Both the position numbers and the translations under genes were made by a program. The notes beneath the pieces are model-generated. The model saw nothing but the letters and a program-made list of their open reading frames with translations. It had not been told where the DNA came from and made no database searches. From Chromera velia (lineage: Eukaryota; Sar; Chromeraceae), in contig JAHBMJ010001052.1 of the NCBI GenBank assembly GCA_018398765.1, forward strand, positions 2,501 to 35,942: DNA of 33,442 bases, written 5' to 3'. How positions within the stretch are numbered: position 1 is the stretch's first letter; the number at the start of each line of letters is the position of its first letter. Below are positions 10,299 through 19,951 of the stretch, one piece after another.

Positions 10299-10331
10299 GC
10301 CGTTCTACCAGAAGTCACCCCTGCAAACGGC
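10299..10331. repeat. Dispersed motif with inverted ends, copy B
   Basis: Second copy of the motif at 7457-7493: GCACTGT flank, GCCGTT start, CCCCTGCAAACGGC end. The ends are complementary. It overlaps a tandem pair of GC-rich decamers. Confidence 0.6.
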
Positions 10332-10349
10332 CCGGGCTACGGCCCGGGC
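10328..10349. repeat. Direct repeat of CGGCCCGGGC
   Basis: Two exact copies of a decamer (10328-10337 and 10340-10349) are separated by TA. Each contains the palindrome GCCCGGGC. Confidence 0.85.
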
Positions 10350-10848
10350 AAAGGTACGCTCTATAATATGGGCCTATATAGGGTACGCCCCATCGTTGGA
10401 GCTTAATTTAGACTGTATGCATAGCGTGCCGGCCTGCCTGAGGCTAACTAAGGCTAACGTGGCTAATTTCTCCTATGCAGACTGTCAACAACCAGCACCA
10501 TGTGATTATTATAACATTTTGTTTATATTTGTGTTTATGGTTTATATAGGTGCACAGTATACTGGTTGAATGGGGTGTGTCTCAAAGTCTAGCTCAAAGT
10601 GCACGAATCATGCCAACTTTGTATGACAATTGAACTAATTTGAACATATCTTGTGGCGCGCCACACGCGTGAAAACATCGTGAAAACGCACGAAAACGCG
10701 TGTGTGTCCTAGTGTGTATTGGTACTTTTCGGGCATAGACTATTAGACTTTTTCTCTATACGTACAGAAAGATATGCATTGTGCGTATAGAAGAACTTCA
10801 AGCTAGACTTCAAGCACAAACCGTGACAAACGGGGGCACCGAGCGACG

Positions 10849-10858
10849 TATTTAAATA
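10849..10858 (+). promoter_or_regulatory. TATA-like palindrome TATTTAAATA
   Basis: Perfect 10-bp palindrome at the sharp boundary from AT-rich spacer to GC-rich DNA, about 137 bp upstream of the first ATG of the mini-gene model at 10995. The role is inferred from position only. Confidence 0.3.
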
Positions 10859-10994
10859 AGCCCTCTTCATCTAGGAATTTTTTCTCCGTGTTCCTTCCTT
10901 CTGGTTGTCCCCACTTCTCTCTCCACTACCTCCCAGCCAGGCTCTCGCCAAGACGGGCAAGGAAGTTTGGCCCTGGCTGGCAGCTGATCGAGAC

Positions 10995-11549
10995 ATGCCA
11001 GCCAGGTCAATTAATGTATGGGCAGAAGAAGAAGAAAACAGAGAAGCACGCAACGCGCTGCATGAGATGCTGTACGTCTGCACCCTCACTCACTCACTCA
11101 CTCACTCACTGACTGAAAGAAAGGAAAGCTGCGATCCACGGATGCTGCCATCGGTCGATCCATTCAAGTTGTTGCTGCATAGTTAGTGTCTCTGTCTGTC
11201 TATACAGATTTCTCTCTTTCTCTTTCAGATCTGTTCCAAGAAAGTTGCAACCTCGCCCCCATTTCCGTCTAGGGTCTGCATGCGTGTCTGTAGGTTGACC
11301 GACCTTAACTCAGTTGCCTGCGTCCTTCCATCTTTCGATCCCTTCTGGTGCAGTGCCGCATTCTCGATCACATTCCGCCCTCCTGGCCTCTCACGCATTC
11401 ACTCACGCACTCACTTGCCCTCCTGGCCCCCCTTGCCCTTCACAGCTCGGTCCAGTCCCTGGGCAAACCTCTGAAACCTTCCTCTTTCCCTTCCTTCCTT
11501 CCTTGTCGCTCCCCTGCCACATGCAGGCCCTGTCTGATGCCAAGGTGTG

Positions 11550-11582
<33 letters not shown>

Positions 11583-11701
11583 GCGTACGCATACACGTGC
11601 TGTGACAGCACAAACGCCCATGCACCTCGACGCTGACTCTCCTTGTTCCTCCGCACAGACCAACGGACAAGCTGAAAAAAGCGAAGGAGAAAGAGGCGTG
11701 A
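10995..11701 (+). CDS. Tentative two-exon mini-gene or 3' part of a gene
   Basis: I do not recognise the product. Exon one (10995-11071) encodes 25 residues starting MPARSINVWAEEEEN and ends at a GTACGT donor in phase 2. A CCGCACAG acceptor in the matching phase begins exon two (11659-11701), which adds PTDKLKKAKEKEA and stops. The joined 39-residue protein is highly charged and helical-looking. The same frame is also protein-like upstream of the ATG (KTGKEVWPWLAADRD), after a pyrimidine-rich CCCAG at about 10940. The ATG may therefore be internal, and an unfound upstream exon may exist. A possible 18-nt microexon (after ATGCAG, about 11526-11543) lies in between. Treat the start, the joins and the existence of the gene as unproven. 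Confidence 0.3.
11553..11582. repeat. (TC)n microsatellite
   Basis: Pure TC dinucleotides inside the putative intron of the mini-gene. A CTCA tetranucleotide run (about 11085-11112) lies just after its first exon. Confidence 0.95.
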
Positions 11702-12388
11702 CAGTACTGTTGCCCCCTTTCCCTCTCTGCCAAAGCACATCTATGCAAAACAAGACGCAATGCAAGAGACAAGCAAAAAGGAAGGAAGGAAATAAAAATG
11801 AGGTCGAAGCTCTTCCTTCGGGAGAATACTTTAATTGAGAGGGAGTCGAGATTCACAAGAATGGGGACGAATTTAATTTAAGGAGGGCGCATAAGACGCA
11901 GACTGACAGGAACAGACAGTGAGACAAAAACGAACGCCAACACACAATATTAGCGGCATTCACCTTGCGCATGTCGCGCACCCATCAATCAAGCAGAAGA
12001 ACCAAGCCCGATTAGCTCGGTCTGTCGTTGCGACGGCCCTCAACTGAGCTAGCTCCCCCTTTGTTGGCTTCTCTGTCCTCCTCTGTCGGCATTTTCTTTT
12101 CCTCCAAGCCCATCTTCTCAGTGCCCACCCCGACACGCGCGCACAAACCAACCAATCAACCATGGTGAAGCCACCCTGGAGTCCCGCACGAAACCCAGGG
12201 AGGCAAGAAAGCAGGACTGGGGAAAGGCACCCATTCAATCAGAACAGTTAGTGAAGGCACACACTCGAAGGCCGCGAGCGCGCACGAGAAAAAAGCCAAG
12301 GCGGGCCGAGCCACCATGAATACTAAGCTAGATGCTCTATATATACAACCGACCCCCTGTCTCCCTCCCTCTCCCCCATGCAGGCTGC
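11702..12388. other. Convergent spacer, likely 3' UTRs
   Basis: Lies between the end of the tentative mini-gene (plus) and the stop of the dehydrogenase (minus). ORFs on both strands are not protein-like. No repeat of note. Confidence 0.5.
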
Positions 12389-13147
12389 CTATACATCATC
12401 CACAGCCACCATTTTAGGACAGAGAATGTACTTGGCCAGGCAGTCCTTGAGGAAGTCGGGCAGTTGAGAAACTCCGTAGAAGAGTTTCGAGTTCATCGTC
12501 GGGGTGTATCGGGTCCTCGGGTAGGCAGACACAAGCGCCCTCTCATACGCATTCACAACCTGAACAGGGAGAGATGGATGAACACAATAGAGACAAACAT
12601 ATACATGGACGGTTATTCAGAAAGAGGAACATGAAGGGAGACAGAGAGAAGGAACGAATGACATTCAGACGCATCCCATGAAGTGGAACCATTTTCAAAT
12701 CTTCAGCTGTCACACCTCACGGTTCTCTCTGCCTAGATGGAGACTTCAGATCCCTCTGTCAGAACACCCTGTGTCCCATTCCCTCCTCTCCATCCATCCC
12801 TTCTTTCCCTGCCTGCTCACTCAGAGAGAGAGAGACTCACTACCGCACTGACAGCTGCGCGCACTTGCCCGCCCACTCTCTGCCAACTCTCCCTCCCTCC
12901 TTCATGTTTTGTCAACCTGCTTCCTTCCTTGTCTTCCTCAGTAACTGACTGACTGACCTTCTTGGGGTCCTCAGCAATGTACTGGAGGAGTGCGAGGCTC
13001 TTCTGACATCCCTTGAAGAACTTCTCCCGGTCCACATAGACGTTCTTCCTCGACTCCTCCGCCCTCTGCCATGTCCTCTCAATCCCCTTCTGGGCCTCCA
13101 CCGTCATGAGGGGAGTGCGGCAGAGACCCGGCTCTGCTCAGATACAG

Positions 13148-13197
<50 letters not shown>

Positions 13198-14740
13198 GCA
13201 GGCACGCAGGCAAAACGGAAGAGACGGATGCATGAACAGCAGATCAAAAGAGAGAGGGGAAGGCGGTTTCTTGCTTGTCTGCTTTCCCCCCCCTTCCCTC
13301 CTTGCTGCCGTCCTCCCTGTCTGTCCATCTATCCGTCTCTGTTTTTCTCTCTCTATTTCTGCCCCCCCCCCCCCCTTCTCTATCTTAACCTCTTTCCTTT
13401 CGGTGCTTTTTCCTTTCCGTGTTTCCTTCGGTCTTTCTTTTCTGTGTGTTGTCTCTCTGTATGTGTCTCTGTTTGCCTCTGTTGTCCTTTCTTTCGTTCC
13501 TTTCTCTTCTCAGCAAAAGGGCGACTCTCGGCACCTTTGTCTCTCTGTACGTATCTCTCTCTGTCTCTCTTCTTTCCTTCCTTTCTTTTCTCGGGAAAAC
13601 GGCGACCCTCGGCGCCTTGCAAAATGCCAAGAAGCATCTGTTGCAAGTCAGTCAAGGTGAGAGATGTGCAGCTCTTCAGGAATGTTTGTAGTCACTTGTC
13701 CTTTCCCCTTCTTGGCTTTCTTCCCTTCCTCCCGCCTTCCCTGCATGCCCCCCTCTCCACTGAATTCGGGAGTCACTGCATGCCTACCGGTCTGCCTGCT
13801 TACTCACCGAGGACGATGGCTCGCTCTGCCTGATGCATGTCCTTACCTATTTCTGTTTGCCCCCTTTTCTTTCTTTCTCTTGCCCCCCTTTTGTCGCTTA
13901 TTTGTCTGCATAGTGAATGAATGACTCACCGATGACGATCACTTTCATTCCGAAGCCCTCCACCTCCTGCCGCAGTGCCTCGCTGTACGCCTGCACGGCA
14001 AATTTGGAGGCGCTGTAGGGTCCGAAGCCGAACCCAGAGAAGTAGCCCCACACAGAGGCCATGTTCACAATCCGACCCTTTGCCCTTCGGATCAACTCGA
14101 AAAAGTGGTAGTTCACTGCCACAGTTCCGATGAAGTTAATCTCCATCGTCCTTCGAACAGCCTCTGGTCGTGTCACGTGTGCAAGGAAAGAGTCGGACAC
14201 GCCTGCGTTGTTCACTACTGCGTACAGACCCTGGGGGCACTGGGCCTCCACTTCCCGCGCCGCCGCAACGATCTGGTCTTCCTTTGTCACGTCACAGATC
14301 AGAGTCGTCAGTGCAGCAGACGTTTCGGACTTGAGCTTTGCTGCAGACTGCTCACTCAAACAACCAGCGAAGACACGGAAACCGAGCACGTCCAGTCTCT
14401 TTGCCAGCATGTTACCGAACCCTGTGTCACATCCAGTGACGAACACAGCCTTTCCCCTCGCGCTCTTGATCGAAAGCATCGGACGGATCCTGTATCTGTA
14501 GTACCTGCAAGGCAACAAGCAACACACATCATCGAAGGCAAGCGTGTGATAAAACTGCACGTTCTTTAAGAGAGCACGCCATGAAGCAGAAGAGAAGATG
14601 GCAGCTGACCATATTGCTGCGAGAATGGCCGCAGTGGAGACGGCGACCTTGGACCTCCGTTTCTGTTTCCTCCACCAGTCCAAGAGAGCACGGATGGGCG
14701 GAAGGCCCTGAAGAGCTGCTGAGACCACTTGGCTGTCCAT
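12389..14740 (-). CDS. Membrane-anchored short-chain dehydrogenase (RDH/HSD17B-like, SDR9C type)
   Basis: NAD(P)-dependent oxidoreductase resembling animal retinol and 17-beta-hydroxysteroid dehydrogenases; the natural substrate is unknown. Exons: 14740-13930, 13133-12958 and 12559-12389. The joins are GTGAGT...GAGCAG (split Glu codon, giving VIVIEPG) and GTCAGT...TTCAG. Together they encode 385 residues. Visible motifs are a hydrophobic N-terminal segment (about 32-52), the cofactor motif TGCDTGFG (102-109), D150, NNAG (177-180), N202, catalytic S229, and YSASK with Y242 and K246. The PGLCRTP block follows the first join, and PRTRYTP, typical of the RDH subgroup, lies near the C-terminus. 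A further 105-nt in-frame intron is possible (14609-14505, GTCAGC...TTGCAG). Removing it gives 350 residues and joins the membrane helix to a WYYR block, closer to the usual family length. It is head to head with the ADP-ribosylglycohydrolase. Confidence 0.88.
13150..13197. repeat. (CA)n-(GA)n microsatellite in dehydrogenase intron
   Basis: CA dinucleotides pass directly into GA dinucleotides, about 17 bp from the acceptor of the 796-bp intron (13134-13929). Read on the coding strand this is a TC/TG-rich run that would serve as the polypyrimidine tract. The same intron holds a run of 14 C at 13362-13375. Confidence 0.9.
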
Positions 14741-15411
14741 GATTGACTGCGTCTGTCTGGTGTTTGGTCTCAGAGATGAGGTCTCAGTGAGGAGACGGAA
14801 CTTGCAGAGTTGCGAGACGCAATTGAAAGCAACAGGACCAAAACCAAAACGCCCTGCTTCAGTTCAGATGTTCCCTTTCTCCAGATCAGGGCTGCTTCAC
14901 ATGTTTGTCCGTCACGAGAAGCTTGGAAATGATGGCAAGGAGAAGTAGGGGGAACACATCGTGCGTCAAGAGGACCCAAAATGAAATTGTTCGAGCGCGT
15001 TTCCGCGTCTCCGTATCGTATCGGTTGGACTCGAGTTGCAGCATGCATGCATGACGTCACTCAAAAAGCGCCGAAAAAGCCACCACAAGAATTGCATGCA
15101 TGTTGCAAGTTCAGTCTGCCGACAGTCGCATTCCGCGATCATCCTTTGATTCCGGCGCCGGGGATCGATTCAACTGCAGCGGTTGCATGGTATTCCAGTG
15201 CTTATAGTTCGTTGGGAGAGTAAGTACAGAGCGCCAATCTGTTGCTGCTGCTCAGAAATTTGGTCAGATTTGGTCGTCCGTGCTGTTGGACCGCCGCTGT
15301 GCTCAGTAAGGTTCATGGAGACGGACGAAAAGAGACAGCTGAATCTCTTAAAGCGTTTGACACTGGTGACAGTCACAGCACGGCTTCAGGTCCAACTTTG
15401 ACTTGCCAGAG
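14741..15411. promoter_or_regulatory. Divergent intergenic with TGCATGCA and CRE-like palindromes
   Basis: The 671 bp lie between the dehydrogenase (minus) and glycohydrolase (plus) starts. GCATGCATGCATG (15041-15053) abuts the cyclic-AMP-response-type palindrome TGACGTCA (15052-15059). A second TGCATGCA lies at 15093-15100. TGCATGC is a known cis-element in apicomplexans, bound by AP2 factors. A regulatory role here is inference. Confidence 0.5.
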
Positions 15412-16770
15412 ATGTCAGTGGTTGACGTTTCGACAGTTCACGTGGCTGTGGATGATATTTTGACGTCCGACGCCTTGCGCTGGGGTGTTGCAGCTCTGGT
15501 TACTTGTGGAGCTGTGCTTTTTGTCCATATCCAGTATCGATGGTCTCGTAGAGTGTCCTGTTTGTCTGAAGGAGGGTGGGCAGGGCCAAAGAAGGGGGAA
15601 GGCCTCTCTGGCCTCCATTCTGTGCGCCCATTTTTTGGGCGGACGCGCATCCGTCATATGATTGCGGGCACAGCGATTGGAGACGCCTTCGGTGCCGGGA
15701 TTGAATTTAGAGACAGTGGGTGGATCCGAGACCGTCGGAATGTTGACTTCTCCCGCTATGTGAATAGACGTCTGGGCTTGTCTGCCCGTAATTTCTTCCC
15801 TGGCATGTATACAGACGATACAGAGATGACTGTGGGGTGCATGAACGCCCTCCTGGAATACTCCTCAAACCTGGACCGTCTTACCGGAGATGAACTTGTG
15901 AGGCACTGGACGCTGGAATATGCAGCGTCTCGCACGCACTATCTCTGGACCCGGTTGAACTGGCTGTTGTTTGGTGTGGGGAGGTGTGGGCACGGGAGTA
16001 TGGAGGCCTACTACAAAGGGAAGAAGACGCTAGAGGAGATCCGCAAGGGGCAGGCAGGGAGGAAATTTCCGGGGAATGCCGGGCCGATGCGTTGCCTTCC
16101 GTTTGCGTTTGTGCGATCTCCTGAGATTAGAAGAGCCCTAGTGGTAGAGAACGCCAATGCCACCCACCCGCACCCTAAAGAGAGAGCCGCCTGTTTTGCG
16201 GTTGTCGAGGCGGCTGTGTTCCTCCTGAGAGAGGGTGCTTCTTTCAGGGAAGTGCTGAGTCACGTGATCGCTCTTCTCGAAGCACAGCAATCCCTAGCGG
16301 AGTTCCGGGAAGAAGAGACGTTGGAATACCTGAAGGCTGTAGACAGGTTACCGGATTATCACCGAGAGGGGGGGGCAGAGGGGCAGTTGTTCGATTTTGA
16401 TCTCGAGACTTTGTGCGGTCCTCAACCGATTGCCTGGATCTCTCAACTGGTTGGCAGTCCCGTCCGGGGTTTAGATTCGTCTGCCATGCATACAGCGGGG
16501 TGTGTGTTGTATTTAATTAAATGGACCAGAGGGTCCTTTGACCTTCTCCGGGCCTCTGTGTCGATAGGGGGGGATGTCGACTCAGTAGCCTCAATTGGCC
16601 TGGGCCTTTTGGGTTTGGCTCGTGGACTTGAAATCGCAGAGAGTGTCTCGGAGGCACGAGTTACGGGGGGAATTCCAAAATGGGTGTTGAAGGATTTGGA
16701 GGCGTTTGAGAAGTTGATGAGAATTGCAGACAGATTCGCTGGAATGTTTGTACAAGATAGACAGATGTAG
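15412..16770 (+). CDS. ADP-ribosylglycohydrolase family protein, membrane-anchored
   Basis: The 452-residue protein has the hallmarks of the ARH/DraG family, which removes ADP-ribose from proteins or related substrates using two metal ions. Visible are GTAIGDAFG (86-94), YTDDTEM (133-139), a TH-HP block around 251-256, and GGDVDS (386-391). The TDDT and GGDxD residues would bind the metals. The last motif has Ser where Thr is usual, a mild change. A hydrophobic stretch at about residues 24-42 followed by basic residues looks like a signal-anchor, unusual for this mostly soluble family. It suggests an organelle or endomembrane location. The open frame extends three codons upstream, but only as TTG; the ATG at 15412 is the start. 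Single exon. The exact substrate (arginine, serine or other ADP-ribose link) cannot be read from the sequence. Confidence 0.88.
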   Translation: MSVVDVSTVHVAVDDILTSDALRWGVAALVTCGAVLFVHIQYRWSRRVSCLSEGGWAGPKKGEGLSGLHSVRPFFGRTRIRHMIAGTAIGDAFGAGIEFRDSGWIRDRRNVDFSRYVNRRLGLSARNFFPGMYTDDTEMTVGCMNALLEYSSNLDRLTGDELVRHWTLEYAASRTHYLWTRLNWLLFGVGRCGHGSMEAYYKGKKTLEEIRKGQAGRKFPGNAGPMRCLPFAFVRSPEIRRALVVENANATHPHPKERAACFAVVEAAVFLLREGASFREVLSHVIALLEAQQSLAEFREEETLEYLKAVDRLPDYHREGGAEGQLFDFDLETLCGPQPIAWISQLVGSPVRGLDSSAMHTAGCVLYLIKWTRGSFDLLRASVSIGGDVDSVASIGLGLLGLARGLEIAESVSEARVTGGIPKWVLKDLEAFEKLMRIADRFAGMFVQDRQM

Positions 16771-17040
16771 AAGGAGAGAAAAGGGAGGACTCTCCTTACA
16801 AGAGCGCTGGGTCGATGTGCTGTTTTTGTCTGGATATGTGGAGAAATTGCTTCGATTCATACAAAGGCGAAGCATCTGAATGTCAATTCTTCTGTAGGAA
16901 GATGTCGGCAGTCTCAAGGAGTCGCAGCCTGAGGGGGTGTTGTGACGAAACATTTCTTGCATGCATGCAATCAACGTTGGAATCTCTGATAACTTCTGAG
17001 GGAAGGAAAGCCTTTCTCTCTTTAGCCACAACTCCTCCTG
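16771..17040. other. Spacer downstream of glycohydrolase
   Basis: Probable 3' UTR and spacer. It contains the perfect 14-bp palindrome TTGCATGCATGCAA at 16957-16970. No gene is seen. Confidence 0.55.
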
Positions 17041-17202
17041 TTCTCTCTCTTGCTCTCTCCCTCTGTCTCTCCCTCTCCCACGCTCAGTTCGTCTCTTTTC
17101 TGTTTCTGTATCTTTCCCTTTCTTTCTCTCTCTGTCTCTCCCTCGGTCTCTCTCTCCCGCTCTCACTCTGTCTCTTTTCTTCTGTCTGTCTGCCTGTCCA
17201 TC

Positions 17203-17268
<66 letters not shown>

Positions 17269-17582
17269 TCCCTCTCCCCCTCCGTTGGTCTCCCTGTTCC
17301 TTCGTCTCTCCGAGTCTCACTCTGTCTCTGTTCTTTTTCTTCCTTCCCTTCCTTCCTTCCTTCCTTCCTTTCTGCCATCCATTTTTCCTTCTTCGCGTGC
17401 TTCTTTTCTTCCTCCTTTCCTCATTCCTTCCTTTCTCCGTTCGTTCGTTCCCTCGTTTGTTCTTTCGTTTTTCTCTTCCTTTCTTTCCTTTTTCTTTCTT
17501 TCTTTCTTTCTTTCGTTCGTTCTTTCGTTCTTTCTTTCCTTCCTTTTTCATTCTTTCCTTCCTTCCTTCCTTCCTTCCTTCC

Positions 17583-17613
<31 letters not shown>

Positions 17614-17690
17614 TTTCTTTCTTTCTTTTGCGTTTGTTCGTTCGTTTGTTCTTTCTTTCTTGCTTGCTTTCTTTCTAGTTTTCCTTCCTT
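17041..17690. repeat. Compound pyrimidine microsatellite: CT, GT, then TTCC/TTTC
   Basis: About 650 bp, almost wholly C and T on the plus strand apart from a GT block at about 17238-17268. The tail is TTCC/TTTC with TTCG variants. Open frames through it are artefacts. Confidence 0.95.
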
Positions 17691-18393
17691 TCTTCCTTCC
17701 TTTCAGAGTATATTATGGCGTATTGTTTAACGTGTTGTGTTGAACAACTATTTTAAGACTATTTGCTGCGCTGTTTGACAATTCATTATTAATTAGTACA
17801 TTTAGTAGACACTGATATTTCTAGCGATATTTCCTTATCGTTCAGGCAATGACTAGTGAGGTAAACTACTAAGATATATAAAAAGCCTAGTAAAAAACAG
17901 TTGTGTCTAGAGTTGTGTGCATACTATTAGTATGTATAGTAAGATTACATAAGTAGTTACATGAGGACTAGCATGCATAAAGAATTCTGTAAGGTCAAAG
18001 TTGTCTGACGTAAGAATACAATCATTTGTTACAACATTTATTAATGAAATAAGTATTGAATAATTTGAATTTAGACATCATTATTCAACCCGAACTTATG
18101 TGGGGATATCACTAGATTATTTAATTTAATGAATCGTAATGATTCTTAAGTTAAAAAAAAATAATCTCAGAAAGTTAAAGAAAATTGCTACTAGAAGGAA
18201 GGTTTTTCTTTTTCGTGATTAATTGTGTACACTTTCCCACTAGCTTTCCCATTCAAAAACGAAAAAAAGAAGGCAATTAGGCGAAATTAAATTTGTGTTT
18301 GCATGCCCACTGGCAGTGCACAGAGTATCACACAGTCTCCCGGGACAGACGGACTATCGCAGACAGACTATCGCAGATGGACAAATAGACAGC
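17691..18393. other. AT-rich spacer, no gene seen
   Basis: The composition drops sharply to AT-rich after the microsatellite. No ORF or motif of note; GACAGACGGACTATCGCAGA-like units begin near 18345. Confidence 0.6.
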
Positions 18394-18446
18394 TAGATAG
18401 ACAGACAGACAGTAACAGACAGTGACAAAGACAGACAGACAGGCCT

Positions 18447-18480
<34 letters not shown>
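18394..18480. repeat. (ACAG)n microsatellite
   Basis: ACAG tetranucleotides with minor interruptions, preceded by two copies of a GGACTATCGCAGA-type word. Confidence 0.9.
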
Positions 18481-19027
18481 TTTATCGTCTTTTCTTTCCC
18501 TTTTTCTCCTTCTTCATTCTCTTCTGTTTCTTTCTTTCTTCTTTTGGCGCGCTCTCTCAGTGGAAGGGTGCCAGAGCTCCAGGCCTTAATTGTACCCTGC
18601 GGCCCTTCCTTGCCCAGTGCAGGCTTACGCCTTTGCACTTCCACATTATTTCCATCTGGACGTGTGCGTTTCTTTTCTTTTCCTTTCGTTTACGAGGCAG
18701 CAGCAGCAGCCAGGGCCCCCTCAACCGCCAGCAGCAGTATAGCATTTTCTTTTTTTCTTTTTTCTGGGGTTCCCTTTCTCTCTTCTTTTCTTCTTCTGGG
18801 GTTCCCTTAATCGCTTTCCCTTGACGAAGACAATAGCAGCAACGGACCAGCCCCTCTCTTCTTGTTGGATCTCTTCTTTTGCCCCCCCGCCCAGATGGAA
18901 AGAATGCGTGTGCGTGTGCGTGTGCACGTACATGTGTGCATGTGTGTGCGACGTGTGTATGCGTGACTGCTCACAGGTATAAAGACCTGGAGGAAACCGT
19001 CCTTGCGCGGAAATAAGGAAAGATAAC
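18481..19027. other. Spacer, no firm gene
   Basis: A GC-richer segment (18540-18730) has open frames on both strands. Neither shows recognisable domains or splice context. A degenerate GTGTGC run lies near 18903-18965. Confidence 0.5.
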
Positions 19028-19100
19028 AGGCAGACAGACAGTCACACAGACAAACAGACAGACAGGCAGGCAGACAGACAGACAGATAGACAGACAGGCC

Positions 19101-19134
<34 letters not shown>

Positions 19135-19203
19135 TTACATGTTTCTTTTTCTCCCTCTTTTTGTTCATGTACAGACAGACAGACAGACAGACAGACAGAC
19201 GGA
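19028..19203. repeat. Two (ACAG)n blocks around a pyrimidine spacer
   Basis: ACAG repeats at about 19028-19132 and 19171-19203 are separated by about 38 bp of mostly pyrimidine DNA. Confidence 0.9.
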
Positions 19204-19212
19204 CAGAAAGAC

Positions 19213-19243
<31 letters not shown>

Positions 19244-19351
19244 AAGAAAAAAAAAGAAAGAAAGAAAGAAAGAAAGAACGAAAGAAAGAAAGAAAGAAAG
19301 AAAAAAAGAAAAAAAAAGAAAGAAAGAAAGAAAGAAAAAAAAAAAAAAAAG

Positions 19352-19416
<65 letters not shown>

Positions 19417-19434
19417 AAGAAAAGAAAGAAAGAA

Positions 19435-19473
<39 letters not shown>

Positions 19474-19500
19474 GAAGGAAGGAAGGAAGGAAGGAAGGAC
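19204..19500. repeat. (GAAA)n/(GA)n/(GGAA)n purine tract
   Basis: About 300 bp of nearly uninterrupted purine on the plus strand: GAAA, poly-A rich, GA, GAAA, then GGAA units. The Lys/Glu/Arg frame over it is an artefact. Confidence 0.95.
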
Positions 19501-19951
19501 GGAGGAAGGGAAGGGAAAATGGAAACGCAACGTAGGGGAAGGTAATTTAGAGGAAGAAAGCACAGAAGGGCGAATAGACAGAATCAGGAACGGGAAGAGA
19601 ACAGGGCAAGAGGGAACGGAAAGGGTAGACGGAGACGCAATCTCTGACACAAAAAAAGTGTTCCTTCGCTCCATCTTTCTACCTACTAATAAAACTGTTA
19701 CAGTAGAAGAACAGGTACGCCCCGATCCACTGGACACCGAAAAAAAGGGGGGGCGGAGAGACGACCGATCCAAGAGGCATCACATCATGAAAGAGAAAGA
19801 GAAAGCGTCAGCATAAGGATCGAGGAAGCCAGAGAGGGTGCCAGAAGAAAAGAATAAATGCGCATGCAACGGAAGGAGAAAAAGAAAGCACACAGAATGC
19901 TTTCATGGCCTATGAGCTGGACACGCCTTCTTTCTTTTTCCAAGACATCAC
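19501..19951. other. Spacer, probable 3' UTR of methyltransferase
   Basis: Purine-rich DNA grading into mixed sequence. No supported gene. Confidence 0.5.

Larger units (their letters stand above)
9850..10848. other. AT-rich spacer with GC-rich palindromic islands
   Basis: No gene is seen. Within AT-rich DNA lie compact GC islands: GGCCGGCC (10084-10091), a GCCGC-ATT-GCGGC hairpin (10102-10114) and an ATTGCC-C-GGCAAT hairpin (10119-10131). AGGCTAAC-type words repeat near 10440-10465, and GAAAACRC words repeat near 10670-10700. Confidence 0.55.

Noticed and set aside
12332-12634. Plus-strand 100-residue ORF
   Set aside because: Antisense of the last dehydrogenase exon, whose minus-strand reading shows clear family motifs and splice sites.
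16815-17743. Several 150-290-residue open frames
   Set aside because: Mostly CT/TTTC microsatellite; the short unique N-terminal part has no domain or splice support.
19139-19816. Lys/Glu/Arg-rich ORF (225 aa) and its antisense
   Set aside because: Product of the ACAG and GAAA tracts, not a coiled-coil gene.
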